31,318 nt of DNA from Bacteroidota bacterium (GTDB taxonomy: Bacteria > Bacteroidota > Bacteroidia > Sphingobacteriales > Sphingobacteriaceae). The stretch is from positions 1-31,318 of the forward strand of contig JABDBT010000013.1 in NCBI GenBank assembly GCA_013288465.1, given 5' to 3'. The notes under the pieces are model-generated. The model did not search any database. It was not told the DNA's origin and worked only from the letters and a program-made list of their open reading frames with translations. Below are positions 1-7,741 of this stretch, in pieces; position 1 is the stretch's first letter, and each line of letters opens with the position of its first letter. Both the position numbers and the translations under genes were made by a program.

Positions 1-335
1 TAGAGGCAAAAATGGCAAACATCAAAGAAAATCCATTAGACAAATTGAATATTAACGCTTTGATTTTCAAGGTAATTCAAAGCTTTGTTGGCTTAAATGA
101 GAAATTTGTAGATGCCGATATTAAAAAGAAACGTCAAATGGTGTGTTCATTATTCCCTAAAAAATTAGAATTTGACGGATTTCGATATCGAACACCCCAA
201 CCGAACTCCGTAGCTGATGTTATATTGCTGATAAACAGGGAATTGTGTGGAAATAAAGAAGGGAAAGAAGCTTATTATAAGCATCTTTCCCTTCTGGTAG
301 CCCGTAGGGGAATCGAACCCCTGTTTCTAGAATGA
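1..335 (+). CDS. Serine recombinase, C-terminal fragment (5' end outside window)
   Basis: The reading frame is open from the left edge; the first ATG is at 12, but codons upstream of it are also open, so this is probably the tail of a longer gene. The segment with FPKKLEFDGFRYRT followed by a leucine/isoleucine-rich stretch resembles the extreme C-terminus of large site-specific serine recombinases (resolvase/invertase family with recombinase and zinc-ribbon domains) common in Bacteroidota. The catalytic domain is not in the window. The last 25 or so codons are not family sequence: they are read through the hairpin at 261-291 and then antisense through tRNA-Glu, ending in RGIEPLFLE. The product therefore appears to have gained its C-terminus from the tRNA locus, as expected if the element inserted at the tRNA 3' end. 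The family call is moderately sure; whether the gene is intact upstream cannot be seen. Confidence 0.6.
   Translation, partial: EAKMANIKENPLDKLNINALIFKVIQSFVGLNEKFVDADIKKKRQMVCSLFPKKLEFDGFRYRTPQPNSVADVILLINRELCGNKEGKEAYYKHLSLLVARRGIEPLFLE
261..291 (-). terminator. Rho-independent terminator of tRNA-Glu
   Basis: A hairpin lies directly after the tRNA 3' end: gggaaaga (261-268) pairs with tctttccc (284-291), then one A/A mismatch, then gctta/taagc inside, with a three-base loop. Read on the minus strand it is followed by a T-rich tract (ttctttattt). Its position four bases past the encoded CCA fits termination of the tRNA transcript. Confidence 0.7.
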
Positions 336-369
336 AAATCTAACGTCCTAACCCCTAGACGAACGGGCC
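295..369 (-). tRNA. tRNA-Glu (anticodon TTC)
   Basis: On the minus strand the sequence folds as a standard tRNA. The acceptor stem is GGCCCGT paired with ACGGGCT (first pair G-U). The anticodon stem is TTAGA/TCTAG around the seven-base loop TTTTCAT, giving anticodon TTC (Glu). The T arm contains GGTTCGATTCC. The discriminator A is at 298 and an encoded CCA follows at 297-295. The hairpin at 261-291 ends the transcript. The 3' side abuts the recombinase fragment, marking this tRNA as a likely integration target. Confidence 0.95.
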
Positions 370-710
370 TTTTTGTTGGAGTTCCGAGTCCTGAGTTCTA
401 AATCTTAAGTCGGGTTGCGACTCATGGCTTTAGACTTTCGACTAAAAATCTCCCCTTATTTTGGGATTGCAAAGATATACGTTTAATGATAAATTAAAAA
501 TAATCTTTCAAAAAAATTATTTTGGTGTGATAAGTCCGTCAATATATAGGTAAATCAAGTTAAGAAGGCTTAGCAATGTAATGGGCAGATTTGAATGACA
601 ACGGCTTTGAAAACGTGCTATTTAACATTATCCCAACAAAAACATAATACGGGCATTATTATTCTATTACCAAATACACTTATATTTATTAAATAAAACC
701 AACAAACCTG
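370..710. other. Intergenic region with short degenerate word repeats
   Basis: I see no gene here. Bases 376-440 hold a run of related short words (gagttc, gagtcc, gagttct, aagtc, gactc, gactttcgact) that looks like a decayed tandem tract. The rest is AT-rich. No convincing promoter for the following operon could be assigned; a TAGTATTG at 755-762 lacks a properly spaced -33 element. Confidence 0.5.
470..477 (-). promoter_or_regulatory. Candidate -7 box for tRNA-Glu
   Basis: The minus-strand word TATCTTTG matches the Bacteroidota -7 consensus TAnnTTTG exactly and lies about 100 bases upstream of the tRNA 5' end. No clear -33 TTTG is seen at the usual spacing, so this is a candidate only. Confidence 0.4.
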
Positions 711-824
711 ATGAGAACAGTTTTGCACAACCCGGTTATTGCTGAAAGCGGCAATAGTATTGTGGTTGAAAACAATCATTTCGCACCTGAGGAAGTATGT
801 ACAAATAACAAATGGGTATGTTAA
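711..824 (+). pseudogene. DUF427 domain protein, N-terminal remnant
   Basis: A 37-codon ORF starts at ATG 711 and stops at TAA 822-824, overlapping the first 13 bases of the next gene. Its residues 4-27 (LHNPVIAESGNSIVVENNHF and onward) look like the conserved start of DUF427 proteins, where a short beta-strand reads roughly W-N-G-x-V-I-A-E-S followed by V-V-E-x-N-H-Y-F-P. Intact members are about 90-95 residues, so roughly two thirds is missing. The family match ends near residue 27, after which the sequence runs into the oxidoreductase start. The simplest reading is a deletion that joined a broken DUF427 gene to the following operon. Alternatively it is a short translated leader coupled to the downstream start. 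Its recognition is by eye only. Confidence 0.5.
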
Positions 825-2203
825 AGTACGATGCAATAATTATTGGCGCGGGGCAGGCGGGCGGCCCTTTGGCTAAAAAAATGGCCCAGGCAGGCAAAAA
901 AACCTTATTAATTGAAAAAAGGTGGGTCGGCGGCACTTGTGTTAATGATGGCTGTACACCTACCAAAACCTGGGTAGCATCGGCAAGGGCGGCTTATATG
1001 GCCGGGCATAGCGGCGGCCTTGGCGTAAAAATAAAAGGCTATTCGGTAAGTATGCCGAAGATAAAAAAGCGTAAAGACGAAATTGTGCACCAGTTTAGGG
1101 ATGGCAGTCAAAAAGGGTTGGAAGCTACTAAAAACCTAACACTATTGTTTGGCGAAGCTACCTTTACGGGTAAAAAAATAATTGCTGTAAAGCTGAAAAA
1201 CGGAAAGAAAAAAGAATTTACCGCCGATTTGATATTTATTAATACAGGCGCAAAACCTTATATCCCCGACATTGACGGGTTAAACAATATTAATTATTTA
1301 ACCTCCACTTCTATACTTGACCTGGAACAAATCCCCAAACATTTATTAATACTGGGCGGCAACTATATCGGGCTGGAGTTTGGCCAAATGTTTCGTCGTT
1401 TTGGCAGCCGGGTAACGGTGTTGGAAAAAACAGAAAGAATAGTTCCACGCGAAGATGAAGATGTATCTGAAGAACTGACCAAAATATTAGCCGATGAAGA
1501 TATTAATATCCGCACCAATACGGTAGCCGTCGGGTTCAAAAAAAAATCGGGCGGAAAAATAAGTATTTCGCTTTTAGATGGCGAAGACGAGAAAAAGCTA
1601 CGATGTACACATGTTTTAGTTGCCGTGGGCCGCACACCACAAACCGAAGCGCTTAACCTGGCTAAAACCGGTGTTGAAACCGATGAACGCGGCAATATTA
1701 AGGTAAATGATAAACTGGAAACAAACATTCCCGGTATTTATGCGCTGGGCGATGTAAAGGGCGGCCCCGCGTTTACCCATATCTCTTACAATGATTATGC
1801 TATTGTTTACCGCAACTTAATTGAAAAAAAAAACCTATCTATAAAAGACAGGCCCATACCTTATTGTATGTTTACCGATCCGCAATTGGGGCACATCGGG
1901 CTAAATGAAACCGAAGCTAAAAAACTGAAGCTAAAATATAAAGTTGCAAAACTGCCCATGGCCCATGTGGCGCGTGCCATTGAAACCGGCGATACGCGCG
2001 GCTTTATAAAAGCCATCGTTGACACGGATACGAAACAAATTTTAGGCGCAACCGTATTAGGCCCCGAGGGCGGCGAAATCATGACCATACTACAAATGGC
2101 TATGATGGGCGGCATTACTTATGAGCAAATTCGTTATTGCGTATTTGCTCACCCGCTATATGCCGAATCATTAAATAACTTGTTTATGGCTTTAACCGAT
2201 TAA
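812..2203 (+). CDS. Class I pyridine nucleotide-disulfide oxidoreductase
   Basis: 463 residues, an FAD flavoprotein of the dihydrolipoamide dehydrogenase / glutathione reductase / mercuric reductase superfamily. The N-terminal FAD dinucleotide fold is at residues 7-17 (DAIIIGAGQAG). The redox-active disulfide is C43-C48 in the motif GGTCVNDGCTPTK. A second nucleotide-binding fold begins near residue 177 (LILGGNYIGLEFG), the second FAD motif reads GIYALGDV, and the C-terminal dimer domain ends with HPLYAE (H447, E452), the usual catalytic His-Glu pair. There is no N-terminal heavy-metal domain as in many MerA proteins. It is first in a tight operon with a 9-base gap to the ABC ATPase. I infer, without direct evidence, that it reduces the disulfide of a low-molecular-weight thiol such as ergothioneine. 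A second ATG at 818 is a possible start. Confidence 0.9.
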   Translation: MGMLKYDAIIIGAGQAGGPLAKKMAQAGKKTLLIEKRWVGGTCVNDGCTPTKTWVASARAAYMAGHSGGLGVKIKGYSVSMPKIKKRKDEIVHQFRDGSQKGLEATKNLTLLFGEATFTGKKIIAVKLKNGKKKEFTADLIFINTGAKPYIPDIDGLNNINYLTSTSILDLEQIPKHLLILGGNYIGLEFGQMFRRFGSRVTVLEKTERIVPREDEDVSEELTKILADEDINIRTNTVAVGFKKKSGGKISISLLDGEDEKKLRCTHVLVAVGRTPQTEALNLAKTGVETDERGNIKVNDKLETNIPGIYALGDVKGGPAFTHISYNDYAIVYRNLIEKKNLSIKDRPIPYCMFTDPQLGHIGLNETEAKKLKLKYKVAKLPMAHVARAIETGDTRGFIKAIVDTDTKQILGATVLGPEGGEIMTILQMAMMGGITYEQIRYCVFAHPLYAESLNNLFMALTD

Positions 2204-2212
2204 TTACCGCCT

Positions 2213-3112
2213 ATGATAAAGGTTGAACAGCTTAGTAAATCATTTTGCGGGATTAAAGCGGTTGATGCTATTTCTTTTGAAGTGGCCGAGCATGAAAACC
2301 TCATTTTGTTGGGCACAAGCGGCTGCGGTAAAACCACCACACTAAAAATGATAAACCGATTGATTGAGCCCACCGGCGGTAATATCTTTATTAACGGGCA
2401 AAACATTTTAGCGCAACAGCCCGAAGTTTTGCGCCGGGGCATTGGGTACGTTTTACAAAACAATGGCCTGTTCCCCCATTATACCGTTGCCGAAAACATT
2501 GCCATCGTACCGCAATTATTAAAGTGGGATCAAAAACGGATCAAAAATCGAACGGATGAGCTACTTGAAAAACTGCACCTGTCAACCGAATATCTTAACG
2601 CGTATCCGGCAGCACTAAGCGGCGGCCAGCAGCAGCGCGTAGGGTTGGCGAGGGCATTAATGGCCGATCCGCCGGTTTTATTGATGGACGAGCCCTTTGG
2701 CGCGCTTGATAACGTTACCCGTTCAAAGATTCAGGCCGAATTTAAAGCGCTGGACGAGCTGAAACGAAAAACCATTATCATGGTTACGCACGATGTGCAG
2801 GAAGCCTTTGAATTGGGCAATCGCATTTGCCTGATGGATAAAGGCCGCGTTGTACAATGTGGTACGCCAACCGATTTGCTGTTCCATCCAAAAAACGATT
2901 TTGTAAGAGGGTTTTTGAAGGAGCAGCGATTACAATTGGAGTTTAAGGCAATCAAACTAAGCGATATAGCCCCCCAGGGTGTTTTTGATTTGCAGCCCGA
3001 TATGAGCTTATGGGCAGCCTTAGAAAAATTTAAATATAATGGTGACAAGAAAGCTAATCAAGATGGATTTGAACAATTAATGTCGGCGTTCTATCGATAT
3101 GAAAAACAATAG
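2213..3112 (+). CDS. ABC transporter ATPase, OpuCA/EgtV type
   Basis: 299 residues; ATP-binding subunit of a quaternary-amine-type importer. The Walker A motif is G34-T41 (GTSGCGKT), the signature LSGGQ is at 135-139, and Walker B is LLMDEP with D159-E160, followed by the D-loop GALD. A methionine/histidine switch region reads MVTHD. After about residue 235 the C-terminal extension lacks the paired CBS domains of osmoregulated ProV/OpuAA proteins, so it resembles the shorter OpuCA/EgtV class. It is 3 bases from the permease gene and shares an operon with egtB and egtD, which makes ergothioneine or a related betaine the most likely substrate. Glycine betaine or choline cannot be excluded from sequence alone. 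Confidence 0.88.
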   Translation: MIKVEQLSKSFCGIKAVDAISFEVAEHENLILLGTSGCGKTTTLKMINRLIEPTGGNIFINGQNILAQQPEVLRRGIGYVLQNNGLFPHYTVAENIAIVPQLLKWDQKRIKNRTDELLEKLHLSTEYLNAYPAALSGGQQQRVGLARALMADPPVLLMDEPFGALDNVTRSKIQAEFKALDELKRKTIIMVTHDVQEAFELGNRICLMDKGRVVQCGTPTDLLFHPKNDFVRGFLKEQRLQLEFKAIKLSDIAPQGVFDLQPDMSLWAALEKFKYNGDKKANQDGFEQLMSAFYRYEKQ

Positions 3113-3115
3113 CCA

Positions 3116-4687
3116 ATGAATAATCAGCAACAAACCCTGTTTGATTTTATGTGGCAGCAGTCTGATAAATTGCTTACGCAAACATTGCAGCATATCGGGC
3201 TTACGTTTATCTCATTGTTTTTTGCGGTGCTGATAGGTTTGCCATTGGGTATTTTGATCGCCCGTAAAATAAAGCTATCCGGCCCGGTTTTGGGTATCGC
3301 CGGTATTTTACAAACTATTCCCAGCATTGCGTTATTGGGTTTTATGATCCCGCTTTTAGGTATCGGCCCCAAACCTGCTATTGTTGCCCTGTTGTTATAC
3401 GCACTGCTCCCAATTATCCGCAACACTTATACCGGCATTACAGGCGTTGATGCTGCCATTAAAGAGGCTGCTGTTGCAATGGGTATGACAAGCCGACAAA
3501 TACTACTTAAAGTTGAATTGCCTTTGGCTATGCCCGTTATATTGGCCGGCATCCGCACCGCTACGGTTATTAATGTGGGCGTGGCTACGCTGGCCTCATA
3601 CATCGCGGCAGGTGGCCTGGGCGAGTTTATATTCGGCGGCATTTCCCTAAACAATACCAATATGATATTGGCAGGCGCTATACCCGCCGCGTTGCTGGCT
3701 ATCGTGTTTGATTTTTTGCTGTCGCGATTACAACACCTCAATCTAAAAAAGCTAAAAACTGCTACTGCCATCCTGCCACTGCTACTTATCTTGCTATCGT
3801 CCTTTTACTTTATCCCCTCGGCTTATGGCAGTAAGCTCACCGCCGGTTTTACGCCCGAGTTTATGGGCAGGCAGGACGGCAACCTGGGCCTGCAAACTAA
3901 GTATGGTTTAAAGATCCATACCATTGTGATCAGCGATGCCGTAATGTACAAAGCCGCTTATGAAAAACAGCTGGACGTTATCAGCGGCTACTCAACCGAC
4001 GGCCGTTTAAAAGCCTACGGCCTTATTGTTTTGCAGGACGACAAAGGTATTTTTCCGCCTTATTATGCTGCACCCGTTGTTAGGGACGACGCTTTGAAAA
4101 AATTCCCCGAACTTGAAAAAACATTAAACCTGCTGGCCGGTAAAATAAATGATAGTGTAATGACCGAATTAAATTACCGTACTGATTATCTTCACCAAAG
4201 CCCCGAGCGCGTGGCAAAAGATTTTTTGACAGCGCAAAATTTATGGAAGCCCGAACGTAACGGCAATGCCGGGATAGTGCGAATAGGGTCCAAGATTTTT
4301 GGCGAACAATATATCCTGGCAAGTATGTACAGTATGCTAATAAAAGGAAATACCGATTATGATGTGGCCACAAAAACAGGCTTGGGCGGCACTAAAATTT
4401 GTTTTGATGCCTTAACCAATAACCAGATTGATTTTTACCCGGAATATACCGGCACCGGCTTGCTGGCCATATTACAACCGTCGGTTAAGACAGTTGATTC
4501 ATTAGCGGGCAATAAAGACAAAACCTATAATTACGTTAAAACCGAGTTTGAAAAAAGGTATCAAATAAAATGGTTACAACCCATAGGTTTTAATAATGCA
4601 TACGCGTTAATGATGCGGCAAAAACAAGCAGCCGCCTTAAATGTTAAGACCATATCAGATCTGAGAAAATATTTAGAAACAAAGTAA
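3116..4687 (+). CDS. ABC permease fused to a circularly permuted substrate-binding domain (EgtU/OpuCB-CC type)
   Basis: 523 residues. Residues about 28-210 form a BPD_transp_1 permease with several membrane spans and an EAA-type loop near 114-141 (AAIKEAAVAMGMT). A last hydrophobic span at about 215-235 tethers an external binding domain. In pneumococcal EgtU and ProX/OpuCC-like proteins the binding domain begins with an IxIGSKxF-type strand and ends with the segment carrying GFxxEF, DDK, FPPY and ELN. Here the order is reversed: the GFTPEF...DDKGIFPPYYAAP...MTELNY segment comes first (about 240-380), then VRIGSKIFGEQY...YPEYTGTGLL...ISDL (about 386-523), ending where the other half would normally begin. 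This is a circular permutation. All parts of both lobes seem present, so the fold should be complete. The gene lies 4 bases before egtB. A fused permease-binding protein is typical of ergothioneine importers, but betaine or choline remain possible. Confidence 0.88.
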   Translation: MNNQQQTLFDFMWQQSDKLLTQTLQHIGLTFISLFFAVLIGLPLGILIARKIKLSGPVLGIAGILQTIPSIALLGFMIPLLGIGPKPAIVALLLYALLPIIRNTYTGITGVDAAIKEAAVAMGMTSRQILLKVELPLAMPVILAGIRTATVINVGVATLASYIAAGGLGEFIFGGISLNNTNMILAGAIPAALLAIVFDFLLSRLQHLNLKKLKTATAILPLLLILLSSFYFIPSAYGSKLTAGFTPEFMGRQDGNLGLQTKYGLKIHTIVISDAVMYKAAYEKQLDVISGYSTDGRLKAYGLIVLQDDKGIFPPYYAAPVVRDDALKKFPELEKTLNLLAGKINDSVMTELNYRTDYLHQSPERVAKDFLTAQNLWKPERNGNAGIVRIGSKIFGEQYILASMYSMLIKGNTDYDVATKTGLGGTKICFDALTNNQIDFYPEYTGTGLLAILQPSVKTVDSLAGNKDKTYNYVKTEFEKRYQIKWLQPIGFNNAYALMMRQKQAAALNVKTISDLRKYLETK

Positions 4688-4691
4688 CTAA

Positions 4692-5840
4692 ATGAAGTTA
4701 ACTGACCGCTATAAAAAAGTTCGCCAGCGTACCGAAATGATCTGTTCCCCATTGCAAACGGAAGATTATGTAGTTCAGCCGGTTGCAGATGTGAGCCCGC
4801 CTAAATGGCATATCGGGCATACTACCTGGTTTTTTGAAACTTTTATTCTGAAACCCTATTTTATGGGTTACCGGGAATACAATGCCGACTACAATTATGT
4901 GTTTAACAGTTACTACGAAACCGTAGGTAACCGTGTAATACGTACCGATAGGGGTAATTTAAGTCGTCCAACCGTTATCGACATTTACCGTTACCGCGAG
5001 TATGTTGATGAGGCGATGATGAACTTTTTATGCGAAGAGCCATCCGCAGAAATTAAAGAACTACTGGAGCTCGGCTTTAACCACGAAGAACAGCACCAGG
5101 AATTATTATACACAGATATTAAATACATTTTGGGGCATAACCCGTTATTCCCGGCTTATGATAAGAGTTACAGTTCACCAAAAGTAGTTGTCGCCGATGA
5201 CGAATTTATAACGCTCAACGAGGGCATTTATGAAATAGGTTTTAAGGGCGAAGGCTTTTGTTTTGATAATGAACTAAACCGCCATAAAGTTTATTTAAAC
5301 GCTTTTGAAATAAGCCCCAACCTGGTTACCAATGCCGAATATTTAGCATTTATCAACAGTGGTGGTTACCATGATTTCCGCCACTGGCATGCCGAGGGCT
5401 GGGATTGGGTAAAAACCAATCATATCGCATCGCCGTTGTACTGGCATTTGATCGATGGCGAATGGCACCATTATACTTTTCATGGGCTTGAGCCGCTCAA
5501 CTTAAAAGAACCTGTTTGCCATATCAGCTATTTTGAAGCCTATGCCTATGCCGCATGGAAAGGATTAAGGCTGCCAACCGAATTTGAATGGGAGGCCGCC
5601 GCCAACCGGTTTAAATGGGGTAAAAGCTGGGAATGGACCGAAAGTTCATACCTGCCTTATCCCGGTTTTACAAAAGCGCCCGGCGCAATTGGCGAATACA
5701 ATGGCAAGTTTATGGTAAACCAAAAGGTATTGCGCGGTGCGTCAGAAGTAACCACGTCAAACCATAGCCGGTTAACTTACCGCAATTTTTTTCAAACACA
5801 TTTACGATGGCAATTTACCGGCATAAGGCTTGCTAAGTAA
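4692..5840 (+). CDS. egtB: Ergothioneine biosynthesis sulfoxide synthase EgtB
   Basis: 382 residues; a non-heme iron enzyme that joins hercynine to cysteine or gamma-glutamylcysteine with O2, giving a sulfoxide. The N-terminal DinB-like domain carries the three-histidine iron site: H43 in the PPKWHIGHTTWFFE motif and H131/H135 in HEEQHQE. From about residue 170 a formylglycine-generating-enzyme-like (FGE-sulfatase) domain follows, with NAEYLAFI, LRLPTEFEWEAA, a VLRGAS segment and the family-typical ending RWQFTGIRLA. SenA is a close relative, but no SenB glycosyltransferase or selenophosphate gene is nearby, while egtD follows directly, which favours EgtB. No egtA, egtC or egtE is in the window, so the sulfur donor and the C-S lyase are not defined here. 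Somewhat shorter than actinobacterial EgtB (about 430 residues). Confidence 0.92.
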   Translation: MKLTDRYKKVRQRTEMICSPLQTEDYVVQPVADVSPPKWHIGHTTWFFETFILKPYFMGYREYNADYNYVFNSYYETVGNRVIRTDRGNLSRPTVIDIYRYREYVDEAMMNFLCEEPSAEIKELLELGFNHEEQHQELLYTDIKYILGHNPLFPAYDKSYSSPKVVVADDEFITLNEGIYEIGFKGEGFCFDNELNRHKVYLNAFEISPNLVTNAEYLAFINSGGYHDFRHWHAEGWDWVKTNHIASPLYWHLIDGEWHHYTFHGLEPLNLKEPVCHISYFEAYAYAAWKGLRLPTEFEWEAAANRFKWGKSWEWTESSYLPYPGFTKAPGAIGEYNGKFMVNQKVLRGASEVTTSNHSRLTYRNFFQTHLRWQFTGIRLAK

Positions 5841-5860
5841 TTGCACCAACAAACATAAAC

Positions 5861-6853
5861 ATGGATCTACCCCTAACAAACACCGAAGTAAGCACCTCGT
5901 CGAAAACTAAAACCGAACAGTTTTACGTGGATGTTATAACAGGATTGCAGGCAACACCCAAGCGGCTAAATTCAAAATATTTTTATGATGCCAACGGCGA
6001 TAAGCTTTTCCAGGATCTGATGAACTGTGAAGAATATTATCCAACCAAATGCGAATTGGAAATATTTGCCGAAAAAACCGCCGAAATAGCAACCGCGCTT
6101 ACTGGCGACGGTGATGCTTTCGATTTGATAGAATTAGGTGCGGGCGATGCCCTGAAATCAAGCTATTTGCTTAAATATCTTTTAGAGCAAAACGTTGATT
6201 TTACGTATCTGCCTATTGATATATCAGACAATGTAATATCCTACCTTAACATTACCCTGCCCGTGGTTTTGCCCGGCCTGCAAATAACCGGTTTAAACGG
6301 CGATTATTTCGATATGCTTAAACAAGCTGCCGAACGCCCCCATAAACGCAAGGTAGTTATGTTTTTGGGGTCAAATGTGGGTAATATGCCGGTTAATGAA
6401 GCGGTAGATTTTTGCAGGGAAATACGCGGCTACTTATCAACCGGCGATATGATGCTAATAGGCATCGATTTGAAGAAAGATCCCAAAACCGTGTTAGCAG
6501 CTTATAACGACAAGGAAGGTATCACCAAAAGGTTTAACCTCAACCTGCTCGAACGCATTAACCGCGAACTAAATGCCGATTTTGATGTAACGCAATTTGA
6601 GCATTACCCGGTTTATGACCCCGAAACAGGCGCATGCAAAAGTTACTTAGTGAGCGGCACAGACCAGGTTGTAAAAATTAACGGGCAGGAAAACATCCAT
6701 TTTTTAAAGGATGAATGCATTTTTATGGAGATATCCCAAAAATACACCGTAGCACAAACCAATCACATGGCCTCGGCATCGGGGTTTAAAACAGTAAATC
6801 ACTTTTTCGACCAGAAAAAATGGTTCATTGACGCGGTTTGGGTAGCGGAGTAA
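5861..6853 (+). CDS. egtD: L-histidine N-alpha-methyltransferase EgtD
   Basis: 330 residues, the usual EgtD length; transfers three methyl groups from S-adenosylmethionine to histidine to make hercynine. The N-terminal segment LNSKYFYDANGDKLFQ and EYYPTKCE is typical of the family. The SAM-binding motif is DLIELGAGDALKS, followed by YLPIDIS, the conserved FLGSNVGN strand and LIGIDLKKD. The C-terminal lobe ends with VAQTNHMASASGF. It is the last gene of the operon, 20 bases after egtB. EgtD plus EgtB is the core of the ergothioneine pathway, so the pair strongly supports this assignment. Confidence 0.94.
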   Translation: MDLPLTNTEVSTSSKTKTEQFYVDVITGLQATPKRLNSKYFYDANGDKLFQDLMNCEEYYPTKCELEIFAEKTAEIATALTGDGDAFDLIELGAGDALKSSYLLKYLLEQNVDFTYLPIDISDNVISYLNITLPVVLPGLQITGLNGDYFDMLKQAAERPHKRKVVMFLGSNVGNMPVNEAVDFCREIRGYLSTGDMMLIGIDLKKDPKTVLAAYNDKEGITKRFNLNLLERINRELNADFDVTQFEHYPVYDPETGACKSYLVSGTDQVVKINGQENIHFLKDECIFMEISQKYTVAQTNHMASASGFKTVNHFFDQKKWFIDAVWVAE

Positions 6854-7000
6854 GTAGTTCCACCAAACGGCGTTGGTAAAAACCGGTTATAAATAATTTC
6901 AAAGAACAAATTGTGTGGCACCGGGCAAGCATATTAAAATAATTCGCTTTGGAGTATCTGAGAGCCTGTACAAATTCATTCCAATAGTTATGGGGATACG

Positions 7001-7101
7001 TGGCTCCGATGGAGCCTAAAACACTTTTAAATGTTATCTATAAACACGCGACCCGCTCCGGGGTCCGGCTATTGAAATCCAGGGGAGTTCCGTGTTTATA
7101 G
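7001..7101. repeat. Compound palindromic repeat
   Basis: Three nested or adjacent inverted repeats lie in 101 bases: a perfect 6-bp stem with GAT loop (7001-7015), a 5-bp stem gaccc/gggtc (7050-7065), and a perfect 11-bp pair (7038-7048 with 7091-7101) enclosing the second. The GC-rich hairpins separated by AT-rich tctataaacacg words look like a dispersed intergenic repeat rather than a single-gene terminator. Confidence 0.6.
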
Positions 7102-7700
7102 AAAAGGCTTCGAATCAATTGGGCTCCATAGGCGCCTCCTCTTACGGTTTAAGCTATTTTTAATGCATTGCCCTGACCTGGCTACCCCAAAATTTTTGGA
7201 AAATCCCGAATTATTTTTTTTGCTAAAAAACAGGCAGAAAAAAGCCGCGATAAACCCGCAGAATTGCAGGTTACTATTAAAGATACAAAAAAATAACGGC
7301 TTCTCAAAATGCCCTGTCCGTATAACTTGCTATAGCTAAAATGCCACCTATAAAGGGGTTAAAAGTAAATATCGCAACCCCAAAATAGCCGAAAAAAGCA
7401 AACCAGATTATGGCATTTCCAACCCTTAAACCATTGTTTTAATGCGGCCTCATGTCGCCTTAGCAGTACTTCAAGCGGCCTTAAACAGCTGTCACCATGC
7501 TTACCGGGGCTATTTAAACGCCTGGTGCCACAATTAGTTATTAAAAAAGCAGAGAAATCGCTTTTATAATTTCAAGCAACTCAAAAATATGAGGCGCGGG
7601 CCTTGTGCGATACCTTCCCCTAATTTTAGGAGAAGGAGGAGGATGGGGTAATACCAAAATAAATTCACTCCGGCATCGATATTTTACCGATCATAATCCT

Positions 7701-7724
7701 AATTTTGGGCGATACCCCAAAATT
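7701..7724. promoter_or_regulatory. Inverted repeat overlapping a candidate -7 box
   Basis: aattttggg (7701-7709) and cccaaaatt (7716-7724) are perfect complements around a six-base loop. The left arm overlaps TAATTTTG (7700-7707), an exact TAnnTTTG match, 34 bases before the SDR start codon. It could be a promoter with an operator or a leader hairpin. No -33 TTTG is seen at the right distance, so it is uncertain. Confidence 0.35.
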
Positions 7725-7741
7725 CAGGAAGAATAAAAACA

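Larger units (their letters stand above)
6854..7741. other. 888-base intergenic region rich in palindromes, possibly a decayed element
   Basis: No conserved gene is visible. Near-matching inverted ends bound most of the region: tgtggcaccgggcaagcat (6914-6932) on the left and, inverted and split by about 11 bases, atgcttaccgg (7497-7507) and cctggtgccacaa (7521-7533) on the right. Inside are the hairpin ggctccgatggagcc (7001-7015), gaccc/gggtc (7050-7065) and an inverted pair ctataaacacg/cgtgtttatag (7038-7048 and 7091-7101). A 31-codon frame at 7442-7537 ends inside the right repeat; its alanine-rich start suggests either chance or a coding remnant. The whole could be a miniature or decayed mobile element. 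Confidence 0.5.

Noticed and set aside
755..762. TAGTATTG as promoter of the egt operon
   Set aside because: Only 7 of 8 matches, and the nearest upstream TTTG is about 29 bases away instead of roughly 17-23; also inside the DUF427 remnant.
4692..5840. EgtB gene considered as SenA of the selenoneine pathway
   Set aside because: No SenB or SenC gene is nearby, while egtD follows directly, so EgtB is the simpler call.
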